Shown here: positions 25,312-35,088 of the stretch, piece by piece | How the letters are laid out: every line of letters starts with the position of its first letter | How positions within the stretch are numbered: the stretch's first letter is position 1 | Assembly: GCF_003985155.1 (NCBI RefSeq) | Contig: NZ_ML133688.1 | Location: forward strand, 1 to 64,000 | DNA: 64,000 nt | DNA from: Rhizobium vallis | Lineage (GTDB): Bacteria; Pseudomonadota; Alphaproteobacteria; Rhizobiales; Rhizobiaceae | Reading direction: 5' to 3' | Translations under genes and position numbers: made by a program | Notes under the pieces: model-generated | The model's input: only the letters and a program-made list of their open reading frames with translations | What the model was told of the DNA's origin: nothing | Databases searched by the model: none

Positions 25312-25940
25312 ACGAGGTCGTTCTCTACGACTACTGGCGATCATCGGCGAGCTATCGCGTCCGCATCGCGCTCAATCTCTTGCGCGTCGACTATAAGACG
25401 GTTCCCGTCAACCTGTTGGACGGCGCACACAAGGCGCCGGATTATCTGGCGCTCAACCCGCAGGGGCTCGTGCCGACATTGGTGATCGATGGGAGAATAC
25501 TGACGCAATCCTTGGCGATCATTGAGTATCTGGCCGAACTTCGGCCGGAATCCGGATTGCTGCCGGCTGATATTGCCAACCGCCAGAGAGTGCGCGCGCT
25601 TGCCTATGCGGTCGCCATGGATATCCATCCGATCTGCAACATGCATGTCGTGGCGCATCTCATGACCGTGACTGAAAAAGCGGACGCCCGCGAGGAGTGG
25701 ATGAGGCACTTCATCGCCGCCGGCCTTGGGAAAGTGGAGGCCATGATCGGTGAATGCGCCGGAGAGTTCAGCTTCGGCGACCGGCCCACGATGGCGGACC
25801 TCTGCCTCATTCCGCAAGTCTACAACGCTCGCCGCTGGGGCGTTGAGATGACCGATTTCAAACGCATCGTCGAGATCGACGCCAAATGCGCCGGGCTGCC
25901 GGCCTTCCAGGCCGCCCATCCCGACCGGGTGAAACCATAG
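25308..25940 (+). CDS. maiA: Maleylacetoacetate isomerase (zeta-class GST)
   Basis: 210 residues. The N-terminal thioredoxin-like domain has the zeta-class motif in the form RSSASYRVRIALNL, where Ala replaces the Cys of the eukaryotic SSC motif. This variant is frequent in bacterial MaiA. NPQGLVPTLVIDG and the adjacent SLAIIEYL form the glutathione site. The C-terminal helical domain ends DRVKP. It isomerises maleylacetoacetate to fumarylacetoacetate with glutathione. ATGA overlap with the FAH gene indicates coupling. The operon ends here. Confidence 0.93.
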   Translation: MNEVVLYDYWRSSASYRVRIALNLLRVDYKTVPVNLLDGAHKAPDYLALNPQGLVPTLVIDGRILTQSLAIIEYLAELRPESGLLPADIANRQRVRALAYAVAMDIHPICNMHVVAHLMTVTEKADAREEWMRHFIAAGLGKVEAMIGECAGEFSFGDRPTMADLCLIPQVYNARRWGVEMTDFKRIVEIDAKCAGLPAFQAAHPDRVKP

Positions 25941-25984
25941 CTTCACTGCGATAAAACTCGTCAGGGCAGAGCTGGCCGACGAAA

Positions 25985-26455
25985 CTACGCGTCCCGCCAC
26001 GAAGAGATTTTCGCAGCCTGCCCCAGCCGCTGTCCGGCCTCATCAATAAGCTGCCAGACGGTCACATCCTCGATCCAGAACCGCCGCCCCGATTTCGCGA
26101 TTCTGACACCGCGCCCATTCTCGACGAAACCATGGCGCGTGACGCTGTCCAGCAACCGTTGCCGCTCGATACGATCGGGCTGCTCGGCCGAAAGCCGCGA
26201 AGGCAGCGCGATGAATTCATCCCAGCTGTATTCGAAGCATTTCTGCGCGGTCCGGTTTGCGTAAATGAAGCGGGGATCGGGCTCGATATTGTGGGCGAGG
26301 ACGATGAAAGGCGCGTCGTTGTAAAGCCAGTCAGAGCCTTGTTCGTCCCCGACGAGAGGGCGGCCGACGATGCGGGCGTAGCTTCCGGTGAGGAGCGAGA
26401 GGAAATCGGGATCGTTCTTAAGGTTGAGAGCGTGATTGTTATAAGTAAAAGTCAT
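25985..26455 (-). CDS. MEKHLA domain protein (PAS-like, stand-alone)
   Basis: 156 residues, entirely occupied by one PAS-like domain: IVGRPLV, then WLYNDAPFIVLAHNIEPDPR followed by FIYANRTAQKCFEYSWDEFI, and RRFWIEDVTVWQLIDEAGQR. This matches the MEKHLA family, known as a C-terminal domain in plant HD-ZIP III factors and as a free protein in bacteria. No output domain or partner gene is attached. Convergent with maiA, 44 bases apart. It may sense a small molecule or redox state; no function is known. Confidence 0.8.
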   Translation of the reverse strand: MTFTYNNHALNLKNDPDFLSLLTGSYARIVGRPLVGDEQGSDWLYNDAPFIVLAHNIEPDPRFIYANRTAQKCFEYSWDEFIALPSRLSAEQPDRIERQRLLDSVTRHGFVENGRGVRIAKSGRRFWIEDVTVWQLIDEAGQRLGQAAKISSWRDA

Positions 26456-26521
26456 TATCCGCCTCGTCGGTCAGATGTTCCGATCCTGGCTTTTGGTGGC
26501 CTAAATGTTCTTTCAAACGGC

Positions 26522-26551
26522 GCTTGGGGCGATGCTGATATCGCCCCAAGC
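26522..26551 (-). terminator. Strong hairpin downstream of nrdJ
   Basis: Arms GCTTGGGGCGAT and ATCGCCCCAAGC, 12 perfect pairs around a 6-base loop, 75 bases after the nrdJ stop in its direction of transcription. The tract after the stem is only weakly T-rich (GCCGTTTG), so it may be a processing or imperfect termination signal. Confidence 0.5.
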
Positions 26552-26626
26552 TGGTTTTAGTTCGGATCAAACAGAGGGTTCTGCGTTCACGTGCCTAGTG
26601 CCTAGACACACCCGGCACGAGTTTCC

Positions 26627-29600
26627 TCAGCTGCACCCGCTCGTCGCACCGCACGTGTCGCACTTCTCGCAAGTGCCATTCCGCACCATCGTGAAGTTCT
26701 GGCACTCCGAGCACATGTTGCCGGTGTAGCCCTGCATGATCGAACGCTGGCGGCGTTCGGCTTCCACCTTCTTGGCTTCCGTCTTGGCCGTTGCGGCATC
26801 CGCTGCAGCCTTGTCGGAGAAGAGGGCGGTTGCGTCGCTGGTGATTTCCTCAGTCACCTCTTCGGCAATCTCTTCCGCCAATTCCTTGGCGCGTTCCTCG
26901 TAATCGCGCTTGAAGGCGACGATTTCGGAGGTGGAGATGGCAACGGTCGGCTCCAGCTTGCGGGCGGCACTGCCGGCAAAGGCAGTCACGGTGCCGGTCG
27001 CAGCGGCGCGGGCAGGGGCTGATGTGGCCGCACCTTTGGGTTCGCCCGCCTGGCGTTCGCCGCCGGTGCCGGAGACCAGCGTCGGCTTGTAGCCGCGGGT
27101 CCAGCCGGTGGAGAGCAGGTTGGTCTTGCCTTCCTGGATACCCTTGCCGAGTGCGGTGTTCGAGAAGTCCGACGTATCGACATGGGCGAGATCGTGGCGG
27201 CCGAGATAGGAGACGGCGAGCTCACGGAAGACGTAGTCGAGGATCGAGGTGGCGTTCTTGATCGCGTCATTGCCGATGACCATGCCGGCCGGCTCGAACT
27301 TGGTGAAGGTGAAGGCCTCGACATATTCTTCGAGCGGCACGCCGTACTGCAGGCCGAGCGAGATGGCGATGGCGAAATTGTTCATCATTGCGCGGAAGGC
27401 GGCACCTTCCTTGTGCATGTCGATGAAGATCTCGCCGAGGCGGCCGTCGCCGAATTCGCCGGTGCGCAGATACACTTTGTGTCCGCCGACGGCGGCCTTC
27501 TGGGTATAGCCCTGGCGGCGGTTCGGCAGCTTCTCGCGTTCGCGCGAAACGCGTTCGATCACCCGCTCGATGATCTTCTCAGTGATGGTAACTGCCTGGG
27601 CAGCAATCGGTGCCTGCAGCAGTTCCTCCAGCGCATCCTCGTCGTCCTCATCTTCGATCAGCGAGGCGTTGAGCGGCTGCGACAGCTTCGAGCCGTCGCG
27701 ATAGAGCGCATTGGCCTTGAGACCGAGCTTCCACGACAGCAGGTAGGCGTTCTTGCAGTCCTCGACGGTCGCCTCGTTCGGCATGTTGATCGTCTTGGAA
27801 ATCGCGCCCGAGATGAAGGGCTGGGCAGCCGCCATCATGCGGATGTGGCTTTCGACAGAGAGGTAGCGCTTGCCGATCTTGCCGCAAGGATTGGCGCAAT
27901 CGAAGACCGGCAGGTGCTCCTTCTTGAGGAAAGGCGCGCCTTCCAGCGTCATCGCGCCGCAGACGTGGATGTTGGCCGCTTCGATGTCCTTCTTCGAGAA
28001 GCCCATATGGTCGAGCAGGTTGAAGCTCATGTCGGCGAGCTGTTCGTCGGAAACCTTCAGCGTGTCCTTCAGGAAGTCGGCGCCGAGTGTCCACTGGTTG
28101 AAGACGAACTTGATATCGAAGGCGCTCTTCAGCGCAGCGTTGACGGCCTCGACCTTCTCGTCGGTGAGGCCCTTGGTCTTCAGCGTCGACGGGTTGATCG
28201 CCGGCGCCTGGTTCAGGTTGCCGTGGCCGACTGCATAGGCTTCGATCTCGGCGATCTGGCTTTCCGAATAGCCGAGCGTGCGCAGCGCATCCGGAACGGC
28301 GCGGTTGATGATCTTGAAGTAACCGCCGCCGGCGAGCTTCTTGAACTTGACCAGCGCGAAGTCGGGCTCGATGCCTGTCGTGTCGCAATCCATGACGAGA
28401 CCGATCGTGCCCGTGGGCGCGATGACCGAGACCTGGGCATTGCGGTAGCCATGCTTTTCACCAAGCTCGAGCGCCTTGTCCCAGGCCGATTTGGCATGGG
28501 CGGCGAGATCCTGGTCGGGGTTTTCCGAATGGATCAGCGCGACCGGGTCGATCGACAGCGCCTCATAGCCGGATGTTTCGCCGTAAGCGGCGCGGCGATG
28601 GTTGCGGATGACCCGCAGCATGCTCTCGCGGTTCGGCGCGAAGTTCGGGAAGGGACCAAGTTCGCCAGCCATTTCGGCCGAGGTCGCATAGCAGATGCCG
28701 GTCATGATCGCGGTCAGCGAACCGGCGATGGCGCGGGCCTCGGTGGAGTCGTAGGGAATGCCCGACGACATCAGCAGGCCGCCGATATTGGCGTAGCCGA
28801 GGCCGAGCGTGCGGTATTCGTAGGAGAGTTCGGCAATGCGCTTCGACGGGAACTGCGCCATCATCACCGAGACTTCGAGCACGACGGTCCACAGACGAAC
28901 CGCGTGTTCGTAGTCGGGGATGTTGATGCGCTTGGTGGCCTTGTCCTTGAACTGCAGCAGGTTCAGCGAAGCAAGGTTGCAGGCCGTGTCGTCGAGGAAC
29001 ATGTATTCCGAGCACGGGTTCGAGCCGCGGATCGGGCCGCCGGCCGGTGACGTGTGCCAGTCGTTCATCGTCGTGTTGAAATGAATGCCCGGATCGGCCG
29101 AGGCCCAGGCAGCGTAGGAAATCGTTTCCCAGAGATCGCGCGCCTTCAGCGTCTTCATCACCCGGCCGTCCTTGCGGGCGGTCAGCTTCCATTCGCCGTC
29201 ATTCTCGACGGCGCGCAGGAAGTCGTCCTTGATCGAGACGGAGTTGTTGGAGTTCTGACCCGATACCGTGAGGTAGGCTTCCGAATCCCAATCCGTATCG
29301 TAGGTCTTGAATTCAAGATCCTTGTAGCCCTGGCGGGCGAACTGGATGACGCGCTGGACATAGTTTTCCGGAACCTGGTCCTTCTTGGCAGCGCGGATTT
29401 CGCGCTTCAGGGCAGGGTTCTTGGCCGGATCGAAACAATCGCCATTATCGCCGCCTTCGCAATTGAAGCAGGCCTTCATGATCGCCTTCAAGTGCTTGGC
29501 GACGATCTTCGAGCCGGTCACCAGGGCCGCGACCTTCTGCTCTTCCTTGACCTTCCAGTTGATGTATTCCTCGATATCGGGATGGTCGATATCGACGACG

Positions 29601-30442
29601 ACCATCTTGGCGGCGCGGCGCGTCGTGCCGCCCGACTTGATGGCGCCGGCGGCGCGGTCGCCGATCTTCAGGAAGCTCATCAGGCCGGAGGAGCGGCCGC
29701 CGCCGGAAAGCTTTTCGCCTTCGCCGCGCAGCATCGAGAAGTTGGAGCCGGTGCCGGAGCCGTATTTGAACAGGCGCGCTTCACGCACCCAGAGGTCCAT
29801 GATGCCGCCTTCGTTGACGAGATCGTCCTCGACCGACTGGATGAAGCAGGCATGCGGCTGCGGGTGTTCGTAGGCCGACTTGGACTTGGTCAGCTTGCCG
29901 GTAAAGGGATCGACGTAGAAATGGCCCTGGCCGGGGCCGTCGATGCCGTAGGCCCAGTGCAGGCCGGTGTTGAACCACTGCGGCGAGTTCGGGGCGACGC
30001 GCTGGGTGGCGAGCATATAGGCAAGCTCGTCCTTGAAGGCTGCAGCATCTTCCTCGGAGGAGAAATAGCCGCCCTTCCAGCCCCAATAGGTCCATGTGCC
30101 GGCAAGACGGTCGAAGACCTGGCGCGCATCGATTTCGGAGCCGGTCTGCTCATCCTTGGACAGGGTCTTCAGCGCAGCATCGTCGGGAACGGAGCGCCAC
30201 AGGAAGGAAGGAACGTCGTTTTCCTCGACCTTCTTCAGCCGGGTGGGAACGCCGGCCTTGCGGAAATACTTCTGGGCCAGAACGTCGGTCGCGACCTGGG
30301 AGAACTGCGCGGGAACGTCGATGTTCTCGAGGCGGAACACGATCGAACCGTCGGGGTTCTTGATCTCGCTCGTCGCCTTGCGGAATTCGATATCCGCATA
30401 GGCGCCTTGGCCGGCCTTCGTGAAACGACGTTCGATGCGCAT
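26627..30442 (-). CDS. nrdJ: Adenosylcobalamin-dependent ribonucleotide reductase (class II)
   Basis: 1271 residues, the size of the long class II enzyme of rhizobia. Reduces ribonucleotides to deoxyribonucleotides without oxygen, using AdoCbl. Supported by [20 protein letters not shown] (with N-x-CxE-type active site), [40 protein letters not shown], and a C-terminal Cys-rich tail [20 protein letters not shown] followed by TCGATSGC, which carries the redox/zinc Cys pairs. Three long open frames on the opposite strand are shadows. No B12 riboswitch was found upstream, but a candidate NrdR box lies at 30846. Rhizobia rely on this single enzyme and hence on cobalamin (family knowledge). Confidence 0.95.
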   Translation of the reverse strand: MRIERRFTKAGQGAYADIEFRKATSEIKNPDGSIVFRLENIDVPAQFSQVATDVLAQKYFRKAGVPTRLKKVEENDVPSFLWRSVPDDAALKTLSKDEQTGSEIDARQVFDRLAGTWTYWGWKGGYFSSEEDAAAFKDELAYMLATQRVAPNSPQWFNTGLHWAYGIDGPGQGHFYVDPFTGKLTKSKSAYEHPQPHACFIQSVEDDLVNEGGIMDLWVREARLFKYGSGTGSNFSMLRGEGEKLSGGGRSSGLMSFLKIGDRAAGAIKSGGTTRRAAKMVVVDIDHPDIEEYINWKVKEEQKVAALVTGSKIVAKHLKAIMKACFNCEGGDNGDCFDPAKNPALKREIRAAKKDQVPENYVQRVIQFARQGYKDLEFKTYDTDWDSEAYLTVSGQNSNNSVSIKDDFLRAVENDGEWKLTARKDGRVMKTLKARDLWETISYAAWASADPGIHFNTTMNDWHTSPAGGPIRGSNPCSEYMFLDDTACNLASLNLLQFKDKATKRINIPDYEHAVRLWTVVLEVSVMMAQFPSKRIAELSYEYRTLGLGYANIGGLLMSSGIPYDSTEARAIAGSLTAIMTGICYATSAEMAGELGPFPNFAPNRESMLRVIRNHRRAAYGETSGYEALSIDPVALIHSENPDQDLAAHAKSAWDKALELGEKHGYRNAQVSVIAPTGTIGLVMDCDTTGIEPDFALVKFKKLAGGGYFKIINRAVPDALRTLGYSESQIAEIEAYAVGHGNLNQAPAINPSTLKTKGLTDEKVEAVNAALKSAFDIKFVFNQWTLGADFLKDTLKVSDEQLADMSFNLLDHMGFSKKDIEAANIHVCGAMTLEGAPFLKKEHLPVFDCANPCGKIGKRYLSVESHIRMMAAAQPFISGAISKTINMPNEATVEDCKNAYLLSWKLGLKANALYRDGSKLSQPLNASLIEDEDDEDALEELLQAPIAAQAVTITEKIIERVIERVSREREKLPNRRQGYTQKAAVGGHKVYLRTGEFGDGRLGEIFIDMHKEGAAFRAMMNNFAIAISLGLQYGVPLEEYVEAFTFTKFEPAGMVIGNDAIKNATSILDYVFRELAVSYLGRHDLAHVDTSDFSNTALGKGIQEGKTNLLSTGWTRGYKPTLVSGTGGERQAGEPKGAATSAPARAAATGTVTAFAGSAARKLEPTVAISTSEIVAFKRDYEERAKELAEEIAEEVTEEITSDATALFSDKAAADAATAKTEAKKVEAERRQRSIMQGYTGNMCSECQNFTMVRNGTCEKCDTCGATSGCS

Positions 30443-31031
30443 GGTCTTGACCTCGTGTTGGCGCCCGGTCCCCGCGACCGGGGCGCAAAATTCCTATCCG
30501 GCGGCACTTTGTCGTCGTGCAGCCAGCCTCGTTTCCGTATTGTGACAGGGGTGTCATCCGGAGATGTCCTTCCTGTATCTTGTGGTGATGGTGGCTGCAA
30601 ACGCTAAATATAGTATTAACAGCTTATTATCGCCAGTCCCGACGCCGCTTTTTTTGGAGGCTGAAAACCGCGCAAAAACCTTGCCGGGTCTGAACCGTTT
30701 CCGGTGCAACGCCCTGGTCCTGCGTCCTGTTTTTCAAAAGGGAACCGGGCTCGTTACCTCCGGTCCTGTCGCCGCCGCAACATCAGGAATAGTAAAGTTT
30801 GAAACAGCTGATTCCGTCAAGGGCTGGCTTTTAATTGAATGCTAACCACAACATCTTGTGGATGCGCCTGTGAAGATTGGGGAAAGCCGGGGAGTGCTGA
30901 AAATACAATGGCTTGCAGGCGTTGCCGGCTAAGGAAAATGGCGCAACCGCAAAAAAGCGCCCTGCGGCAAATCTTATGATGGCATTTTCAGTGCAAATGG
31001 GCATGCCGATTCGCCGGGACGCGAGCGCTCT
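30443..31031. other. 589-base intergenic region upstream of nrdJ
   Basis: No convincing gene on either strand; the frame at 30564-30845 on the plus strand lacks coding character. The region is AT-richer than its surroundings near 30600-30650 and 30770-30860. It contains the candidate NrdR palindrome at 30846-30861. If nrdJ is transcribed from near that site, its leader would be about 400 bases. No cobalamin box was recognised. Confidence 0.6.
30846..30861. promoter_or_regulatory. Candidate NrdR box
   Basis: CCACAACATCTTGTGG is a 16-base palindrome (arms CCACAA/TTGTGG, centre CATC) that resembles the NrdR consensus of ACAC-AT-rich-GTGT form. NrdR represses ribonucleotide reductase genes. Only one box is seen, about 400 bases before the nrdJ start; NrdR sites usually come in pairs, so support is moderate. 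Confidence 0.4.
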
Positions 31032-31622
31032 TCAGAGCGCATCGATGGCGATGGTGACGGTTGCCACGCCGATCGGCTTGTCCTGCGCGTCCATGACGAC
31101 GAAGCTCGCCTGCGTTTCGAGCATCTGTGTGGATTCGTTGCGTTCCGCCCGGTCGATGAAGATCTCGCGGGAGCCGTTGGCGAAGGTTTTGAGATATTTC
31201 TCCTCGTCGCCCTGCCAATAGTCGGCGGTGACGGTGCTCTGCCCGACGTTGAGCCCATGGCTGTCGGTGACGAAGAATTCGACGATCGCTCCCTGCGAGG
31301 CGTCCTGTTTTTCTTTCAGGTAATGCGACACCGTTTTGTCGAGCAGCAGCTTGACCATATGCAGCTGGTCCTGAATGACCTCCGACCGGTAAGTCTCGTC
31401 GAGAACCCGCATGTCCATTTCGCTGACATCGCCGAACTTCGCATTCTGCTCGGCAATGGCGTTCAGCACCAGCGGCGTTTCGACCATCTGTCTGATCCGC
31501 TGTTCGACATAGTCGCGCACGAGGGGCACATAGGCAGGTTCGGCGCAGGCGCGCGTCAACGGAAAAAGACATGTCGCCAGCCCGACGATCGCACCGGCTC
31601 CCCTATACCCCCACCGCGCCAT
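31032..31622 (-). CDS. Exported cache/PDC-like sensor domain protein, stand-alone
   Basis: 196 residues. The signal peptide (GAGAIVGLATCLFPLTRACA) is followed by a single extracytoplasmic domain: YVEQRIRQMVETPLVLNAIA, then QDQLHMVKLLLDKTVSHYLK, FFVTDSHGLNVGQSTVTADY and WQGDEEKYLKTF, and SFVVMDAQDKPIGVATVTIA. This is the pattern of cache/PDC ligand-binding domains normally found between two membrane helices of kinases or chemoreceptors. Here it has no C-terminal TM or output domain. It may be a periplasmic ligand-binding partner of another receptor. Ligand unknown. Confidence 0.72.
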   Translation of the reverse strand: MARWGYRGAGAIVGLATCLFPLTRACAEPAYVPLVRDYVEQRIRQMVETPLVLNAIAEQNAKFGDVSEMDMRVLDETYRSEVIQDQLHMVKLLLDKTVSHYLKEKQDASQGAIVEFFVTDSHGLNVGQSTVTADYWQGDEEKYLKTFANGSREIFIDRAERNESTQMLETQASFVVMDAQDKPIGVATVTIAIDAL

Positions 31623-31816
31623 CTTGCTTCCCTAGACCGCATCATCAGCTGCACGTTTTAAGCGCAACCTGACACGATTCTCACGCCGCCCAGTCCATGA
31701 GAAGAAAATAAAATAAATGGGGAAGACCCGATAGCGGAATCAGGCAAGCTCGCCGACAAAATCTGGAACAATTTCAGGTGGTAAAGGCGAGGATTGCGCG
31801 CCGGTACCTGCGGCAA

Positions 31817-32311
31817 TCAGCCCGCACCCTTGGCGATCGGCTCCTGGTACGTGAAGCCCATGTCCCAGGGGAAATAGATCCAGGTATCCTGGCTGACCTC
31901 GGTGACAAAGGTATCGACGGTCGGCACGCCTTTCGGCTTGGCGTAGACGCAGGCGAAATGCGCCTTCGGCAGCATGGTGCGCACCTGTGCTGCGGTCTTG
32001 CCGGTATCCGTCAGATCGTCGACGACGAGCACGCCTTCGCCACCATTCTCCTGAAGTTCGGGGGCTATTCCCTTGAGCAACACCATGTCGCCCTGGTTCA
32101 CATAGTCATGATAGGACGCGACGCAAACGGTCTCGATCAGCCGGATGTTCAATTCGCGCGAGATGATCGCCGCCGGAACGAGGCCGCCGCGGGTGATGCA
32201 GACGATCGCCTTGAAGGTCTGCCCGAGGCCGGCAAGCCGCCAGGCAAGCGCGCGCGCATCGCGGTGGAACTGATCCCAGGAAACGGGAAAGGCTTTATCG
32301 GGAAGGGACAT
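31817..32311 (-). CDS. gpt: Xanthine-guanine phosphoribosyltransferase
   Basis: 164 residues. Purine salvage enzyme that couples guanine or xanthine to PRPP. The PRPP-binding signature is [20 protein letters not shown], and the substrate-side segment is [20 protein letters not shown]. The start [14 protein letters not shown] at 32311 follows CGGAGC; a slightly longer version from 32329 is possible. The protein closes with [10 protein letters not shown], typical of the Gpt C-terminus. Downstream of the uspA gene on the same strand but separated by a terminator-like hairpin. Confidence 0.93.
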   Translation of the reverse strand: MSLPDKAFPVSWDQFHRDARALAWRLAGLGQTFKAIVCITRGGLVPAAIISRELNIRLIETVCVASYHDYVNQGDMVLLKGIAPELQENGGEGVLVVDDLTDTGKTAAQVRTMLPKAHFACVYAKPKGVPTVDTFVTEVSQDTWIYFPWDMGFTYQEPIAKGAG

Positions 32312-32384
32312 CGGGCTGCTCCGCGGCATGATAGAGACGACACGCCGTTTTCAGGCGACCGACGGGTTTGACGTGGCGATCGGC

Positions 32385-32417
32385 AAAACGAGAAATCGCG
32401 CAGTCATAACTGCGCGA
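32385..32417 (-). terminator. Rho-independent terminator after the uspA gene
   Basis: On the minus strand, arms TCGCGCAGT and ACTGCGCGA pair perfectly around a 4-base loop (32417-32396). They are followed by ATTTCTCGTTTT. It is 100 bases after the UspA stop and separates that gene from gpt. Confidence 0.6.
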
Positions 32418-32516
32418 GATCGCGAGCTGCTGCTGCGCGAGACGTGGCCGAGGCTCGAAGCCGTCATCGGTCGCTGCAATTAGCGGGATTTGCCGGCAAA
32501 ACGCAAGAGCAACCCA

Positions 32517-33359
32517 TTACCGCGATAGCAAGGTCAGCGCCGTCATCGAATGCAGCAAGGTCTTCGTCGTGCCGCCGAAGATCGTCTGCCAGAGCCAGGA
32601 ATGCGTATAGGCGCCCATGACGAGAAGATCGATGCTGCTGTCCGAAAGCCGGTTCTCGATAACATGCGATGTGTTTTTGTCGACGCTTTCCGCCGTCGAA
32701 AGTGTCGTCTTCACGCCATGGCGGGCAAGCGTGGCGGCGATCTCGGCGCCGGATGTCAGCGGCGAGTGCAGCGCCGTATCGGCCGGATCGACCGAAAATA
32801 TCTCTACCTCGTTGGCCGCCTTCAGGATCGGCAGCGCGTCGAAGGTTGCGCGCGCCGCCTCCTTCGAGCCGTTCCAGGCGATCAGCACGCGTTTGATCGG
32901 CTTCGGCTGACGGATGATATAGGGGATCATCAGCACCGGCCGGCCGGTTTCGAAAAGAAAGCTGTCGACGTCGACATGGCTGTCGGAAGGGTTGGCCGGG
33001 TCGGCCTGCGAAGCGATCAGCAGATCGGCACTGCGCGCGCTTTCGATCAGCGGTGCGGAGCCATAACCGGTTGCCGTGGCAAAGCTGCGCCACTCCGAGG
33101 AAGCGCCTGATGCAGCCGCTTTCCCCCGAAAGATGCGCTCCACCGCGATTGTTTCGCCGTGCGCCATGTCCTGCAACGCCTGCACGGCGACGGGATCGGG
33201 AATTTCCATCGGCGCCACCAGCGGCACGGCGGAGATGGTTTCGGCATGCAGGCCGATCACATGAGCACCGCTTTCGGCGGCGATGGCAAAGGCGAAATCG
33301 GCGACGGCGGCACTATTATCTGCCGTATCGAGAATGGCGAGAATGGTTTTGTAAGACAT
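32517..33359 (-). CDS. Universal stress protein, tandem UspA domains
   Basis: 280 residues, two Usp domains. The N-terminal one begins MSYKTILAILDTADNSAAVA. The second begins IKRVLIAWNGSKEAARATFD and keeps the nucleotide-binding motif in LLVMGAYTHSWLWQTIFGGT. Tandem UspA proteins occur in many Proteobacteria, often induced by low oxygen. The ATG at 33359 follows AAGGAG at a 7-8 base spacing. A FixK/FNR-type palindrome lies 75 bases upstream of the start codon, the right place for activation, so microaerobic induction is likely. Confidence 0.9.
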   Translation of the reverse strand: MSYKTILAILDTADNSAAVADFAFAIAAESGAHVIGLHAETISAVPLVAPMEIPDPVAVQALQDMAHGETIAVERIFRGKAAASGASSEWRSFATATGYGSAPLIESARSADLLIASQADPANPSDSHVDVDSFLFETGRPVLMIPYIIRQPKPIKRVLIAWNGSKEAARATFDALPILKAANEVEIFSVDPADTALHSPLTSGAEIAATLARHGVKTTLSTAESVDKNTSHVIENRLSDSSIDLLVMGAYTHSWLWQTIFGGTTKTLLHSMTALTLLSR

Positions 33360-33426
33360 ATCAATTCTCCTTGCGCTGAAATCGTCTGCGCGAGGGAAGG
33401 AATGCACCGGACCCTTCTCAAGTTCC

Positions 33427-33440
33427 TTGACCGGGATCAA
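33427..33440. promoter_or_regulatory. Anaerobox (FixK/FNR-type) upstream of uspA
   Basis: TTGACCGGGATCAA has perfect TTGA-N6-TCAA symmetry, matching FixK/FNR sites. Its centre is 75 bases upstream of the UspA ATG. With the usual activation position of -41.5, this predicts a transcript start about 33 bases before the ATG. Confidence 0.6.
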
Positions 33441-33467
33441 GGATGGCCCCCAGTTCCGGCGTTTCCC

Positions 33468-34244
33468 TCAAGCCTCGGCGGAATGGTTTTCGGCGATGTC
33501 TTTCCTCCGGCGGATGGCATCGATCATCGCATGCACCTCGGCGCCGGCCGCGTCGATCGCCGCCTGCGAGCGGCCGCGAACGACGATCTCGGTCGAGAAC
33601 TTCTGGCCGATATATCTGGGATAGGAACCGATGCTGGTTTCCGGATGGGCTTTCTGGATCGCGGTGAGCGGCGTGCCGATCTCGCCTTCGCCATAAGGGC
33701 AGGCGATCGCGAGCGACAGCACCGGCGTACCGGTCTTAAGCGTCGGCAGCACGTTATCGACCATCGCCTGGAAGACCTGCGGCACGCCGGCCATGACGTA
33801 GACGTTGCCGATGATGAAGCCCGGTGCGGTCGAAACGGGATTGGCAATATGGGCGGCACCCCGCGGCATGCGCGCCATGCGCTGGCGCGCTTCGGTAAAT
33901 TCCATCTCACGGCGCCGATACATTTCGGCAAGCAGCGCCATAGCCGTTTCGTCGTATTCGCAGGGCACGCCGAAAGCCTTGGAGATGGCATCGGCGGTGA
34001 TGTCGTCATGCGTCGGTCCGATGCCACCCGAGGTGAAGACGTAATCATATTTGCCGCGAAGCGCGTTCAGCGCCTCGACGATCGCCTCCTCGTCATCGGC
34101 GACGATCCGCACCTCCTTGAGGTCGATGCCGGAAAGCGTCAGCAGATCGGCGAGGTGGCCGATATTCTTATCCTTGGTGCGGCCGGAAAGAAGTTCGTCG
34201 CCGATGGCGAGCATGGCGGCGGTGACGACGATGTCATGGCTCAT
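33468..34244 (-). CDS. Competence/damage-inducible CinA N-terminal domain protein (molybdopterin-binding fold)
   Basis: 258 residues. The MoCF/CinA fold is shown by MLAIGDELLSGRTKDKNIGH, VFTSGGIGPTHDDITADAIS and VMAGVPQVFQAMVDNVLPTL. The C-terminal nicotinamide-nucleotide amidase domain of full-length CinA is absent, which is usual for this alphaproteobacterial form. The frame runs open much further upstream (to 34826) through the region opposite wrbA. The start at 34244 is chosen because homology begins with SHDIVVTAAMLAIGDELLSG. Divergent from wrbA. Confidence 0.88.
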   Translation of the reverse strand: MSHDIVVTAAMLAIGDELLSGRTKDKNIGHLADLLTLSGIDLKEVRIVADDEEAIVEALNALRGKYDYVFTSGGIGPTHDDITADAISKAFGVPCEYDETAMALLAEMYRRREMEFTEARQRMARMPRGAAHIANPVSTAPGFIIGNVYVMAGVPQVFQAMVDNVLPTLKTGTPVLSLAIACPYGEGEIGTPLTAIQKAHPETSIGSYPRYIGQKFSTEIVVRGRSQAAIDAAGAEVHAMIDAIRRRKDIAENHSAEA

Positions 34245-34368
34245 GGGATGTTCCGTGGTGTGAAGCTGATGAATAGGTAGCGCCCTTCGGCCGCTTTGCA
34301 AACAGCCGAGCATGATGCCGGCGCGTTCGTTTGCTGAAATGAAAAGGCAAGTGAATTTTCGTCTACGG

Positions 34369-34409
34369 GTGTTGAACACTGAGTTCTTCAGGGCGGGGCT
34401 GTGTTCAAC
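34369..34409. promoter_or_regulatory. Palindrome GTGTTGAACAC and nearby GTGTTCAAC upstream of wrbA
   Basis: GTGTTGAACAC (34369-34379) is a near-perfect palindrome. Twenty-one bases later GTGTTCAAC (34401-34409) repeats its complement, so GTTGAACAC and GTGTTCAAC form 9-base inverted arms. The pair lies 64-104 bases before the wrbA ATG in the divergent wrbA/cinA-type region, compatible with an operator for an unidentified regulator. Confidence 0.4.
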
Positions 34410-34472
34410 CATGGCCGCTGATAGGAACTTACGGTCACGAAATTCAACCCGATGTTTCAAGGAAGATAGAAG

Positions 34473-35069
34473 ATGGCGAAGGTCCTCGTCCTTTATTACT
34501 CGGCTTATGGTCATATCGAAACCATGGCCTATGCCGTTGCCGAAGGCGCGAAGTCGGCCGGTGCCGACGTCACCGTCAAACGCGTTCCGGAACTGGTTCC
34601 GGAAGAGGTTGCCAAGGCGTCCTACTACAAGGTCGACCAGGCCGCTCCGATCGCCACCGTCGACGAACTGGCGGATTATGACGCGATCATCGTCGGCGCC
34701 GGCACCCGCTTCGGCACGGTCGCCTCGCAGATGCGCAATTTCTGGGATCAGACGGGCGGTCTCTGGTTCGCCGGCAAGCTCGTCGGCAAGATCGGCTCGG
34801 TCTTCACCTCCTCGGCAACCCAGCATGGCGGCCAGGAATCCACTATCCTCGGCTTCATCCCGACCTTCCTACACCAGGGCATGGTCGTTGCCGGCCTTCC
34901 CTATGCTTTCCAGGGCCAGATGGGCACAGAGGAAGTCAAGGGCGGCTCGCCTTACGGCGCCTCCACCATCACCAACGGCGACGGCTCGCGCCAGCCTTCC
35001 GAGATCGAGCTGGAAGGCGCGAAATACCAGGGCGCTCATGTCGCCAAGCTTGCCGCCAAGCTCGCCTGA
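34473..35069 (+). CDS. wrbA: NAD(P)H:quinone oxidoreductase WrbA
   Basis: 198 residues, the exact family length. The flavodoxin-like FMN phosphate loop is [20 protein letters not shown]. The other FMN/NADH contacts are [40 protein letters not shown] and [20 protein letters not shown]. It carries out two-electron reduction of quinones and protects against oxidative stress. The ATG follows GGAAGATAGAAG. A terminator hairpin follows the stop. Confidence 0.96.
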   Translation: MAKVLVLYYSAYGHIETMAYAVAEGAKSAGADVTVKRVPELVPEEVAKASYYKVDQAAPIATVDELADYDAIIVGAGTRFGTVASQMRNFWDQTGGLWFAGKLVGKIGSVFTSSATQHGGQESTILGFIPTFLHQGMVVAGLPYAFQGQMGTEEVKGGSPYGASTITNGDGSRQPSEIELEGAKYQGAHVAKLAAKLA

Positions 35070-35088
35070 TCTTTGAGACCGGAATGAT

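Noticed and set aside
27182..30607. Two very long plus-strand open frames (622 and 517 codons) opposite nrdJ
   Set aside because: They mirror the codon structure of nrdJ in the antisense frame, have no recognisable domains and no ribosome-binding sites. GC-rich genes commonly give such shadows.
30443..31031. Cobalamin riboswitch upstream of nrdJ
   Set aside because: No B12-box (GCCACTG-type) or matching paired elements on the minus strand. A CCGGTGCAAC stretch occurs on the wrong strand.
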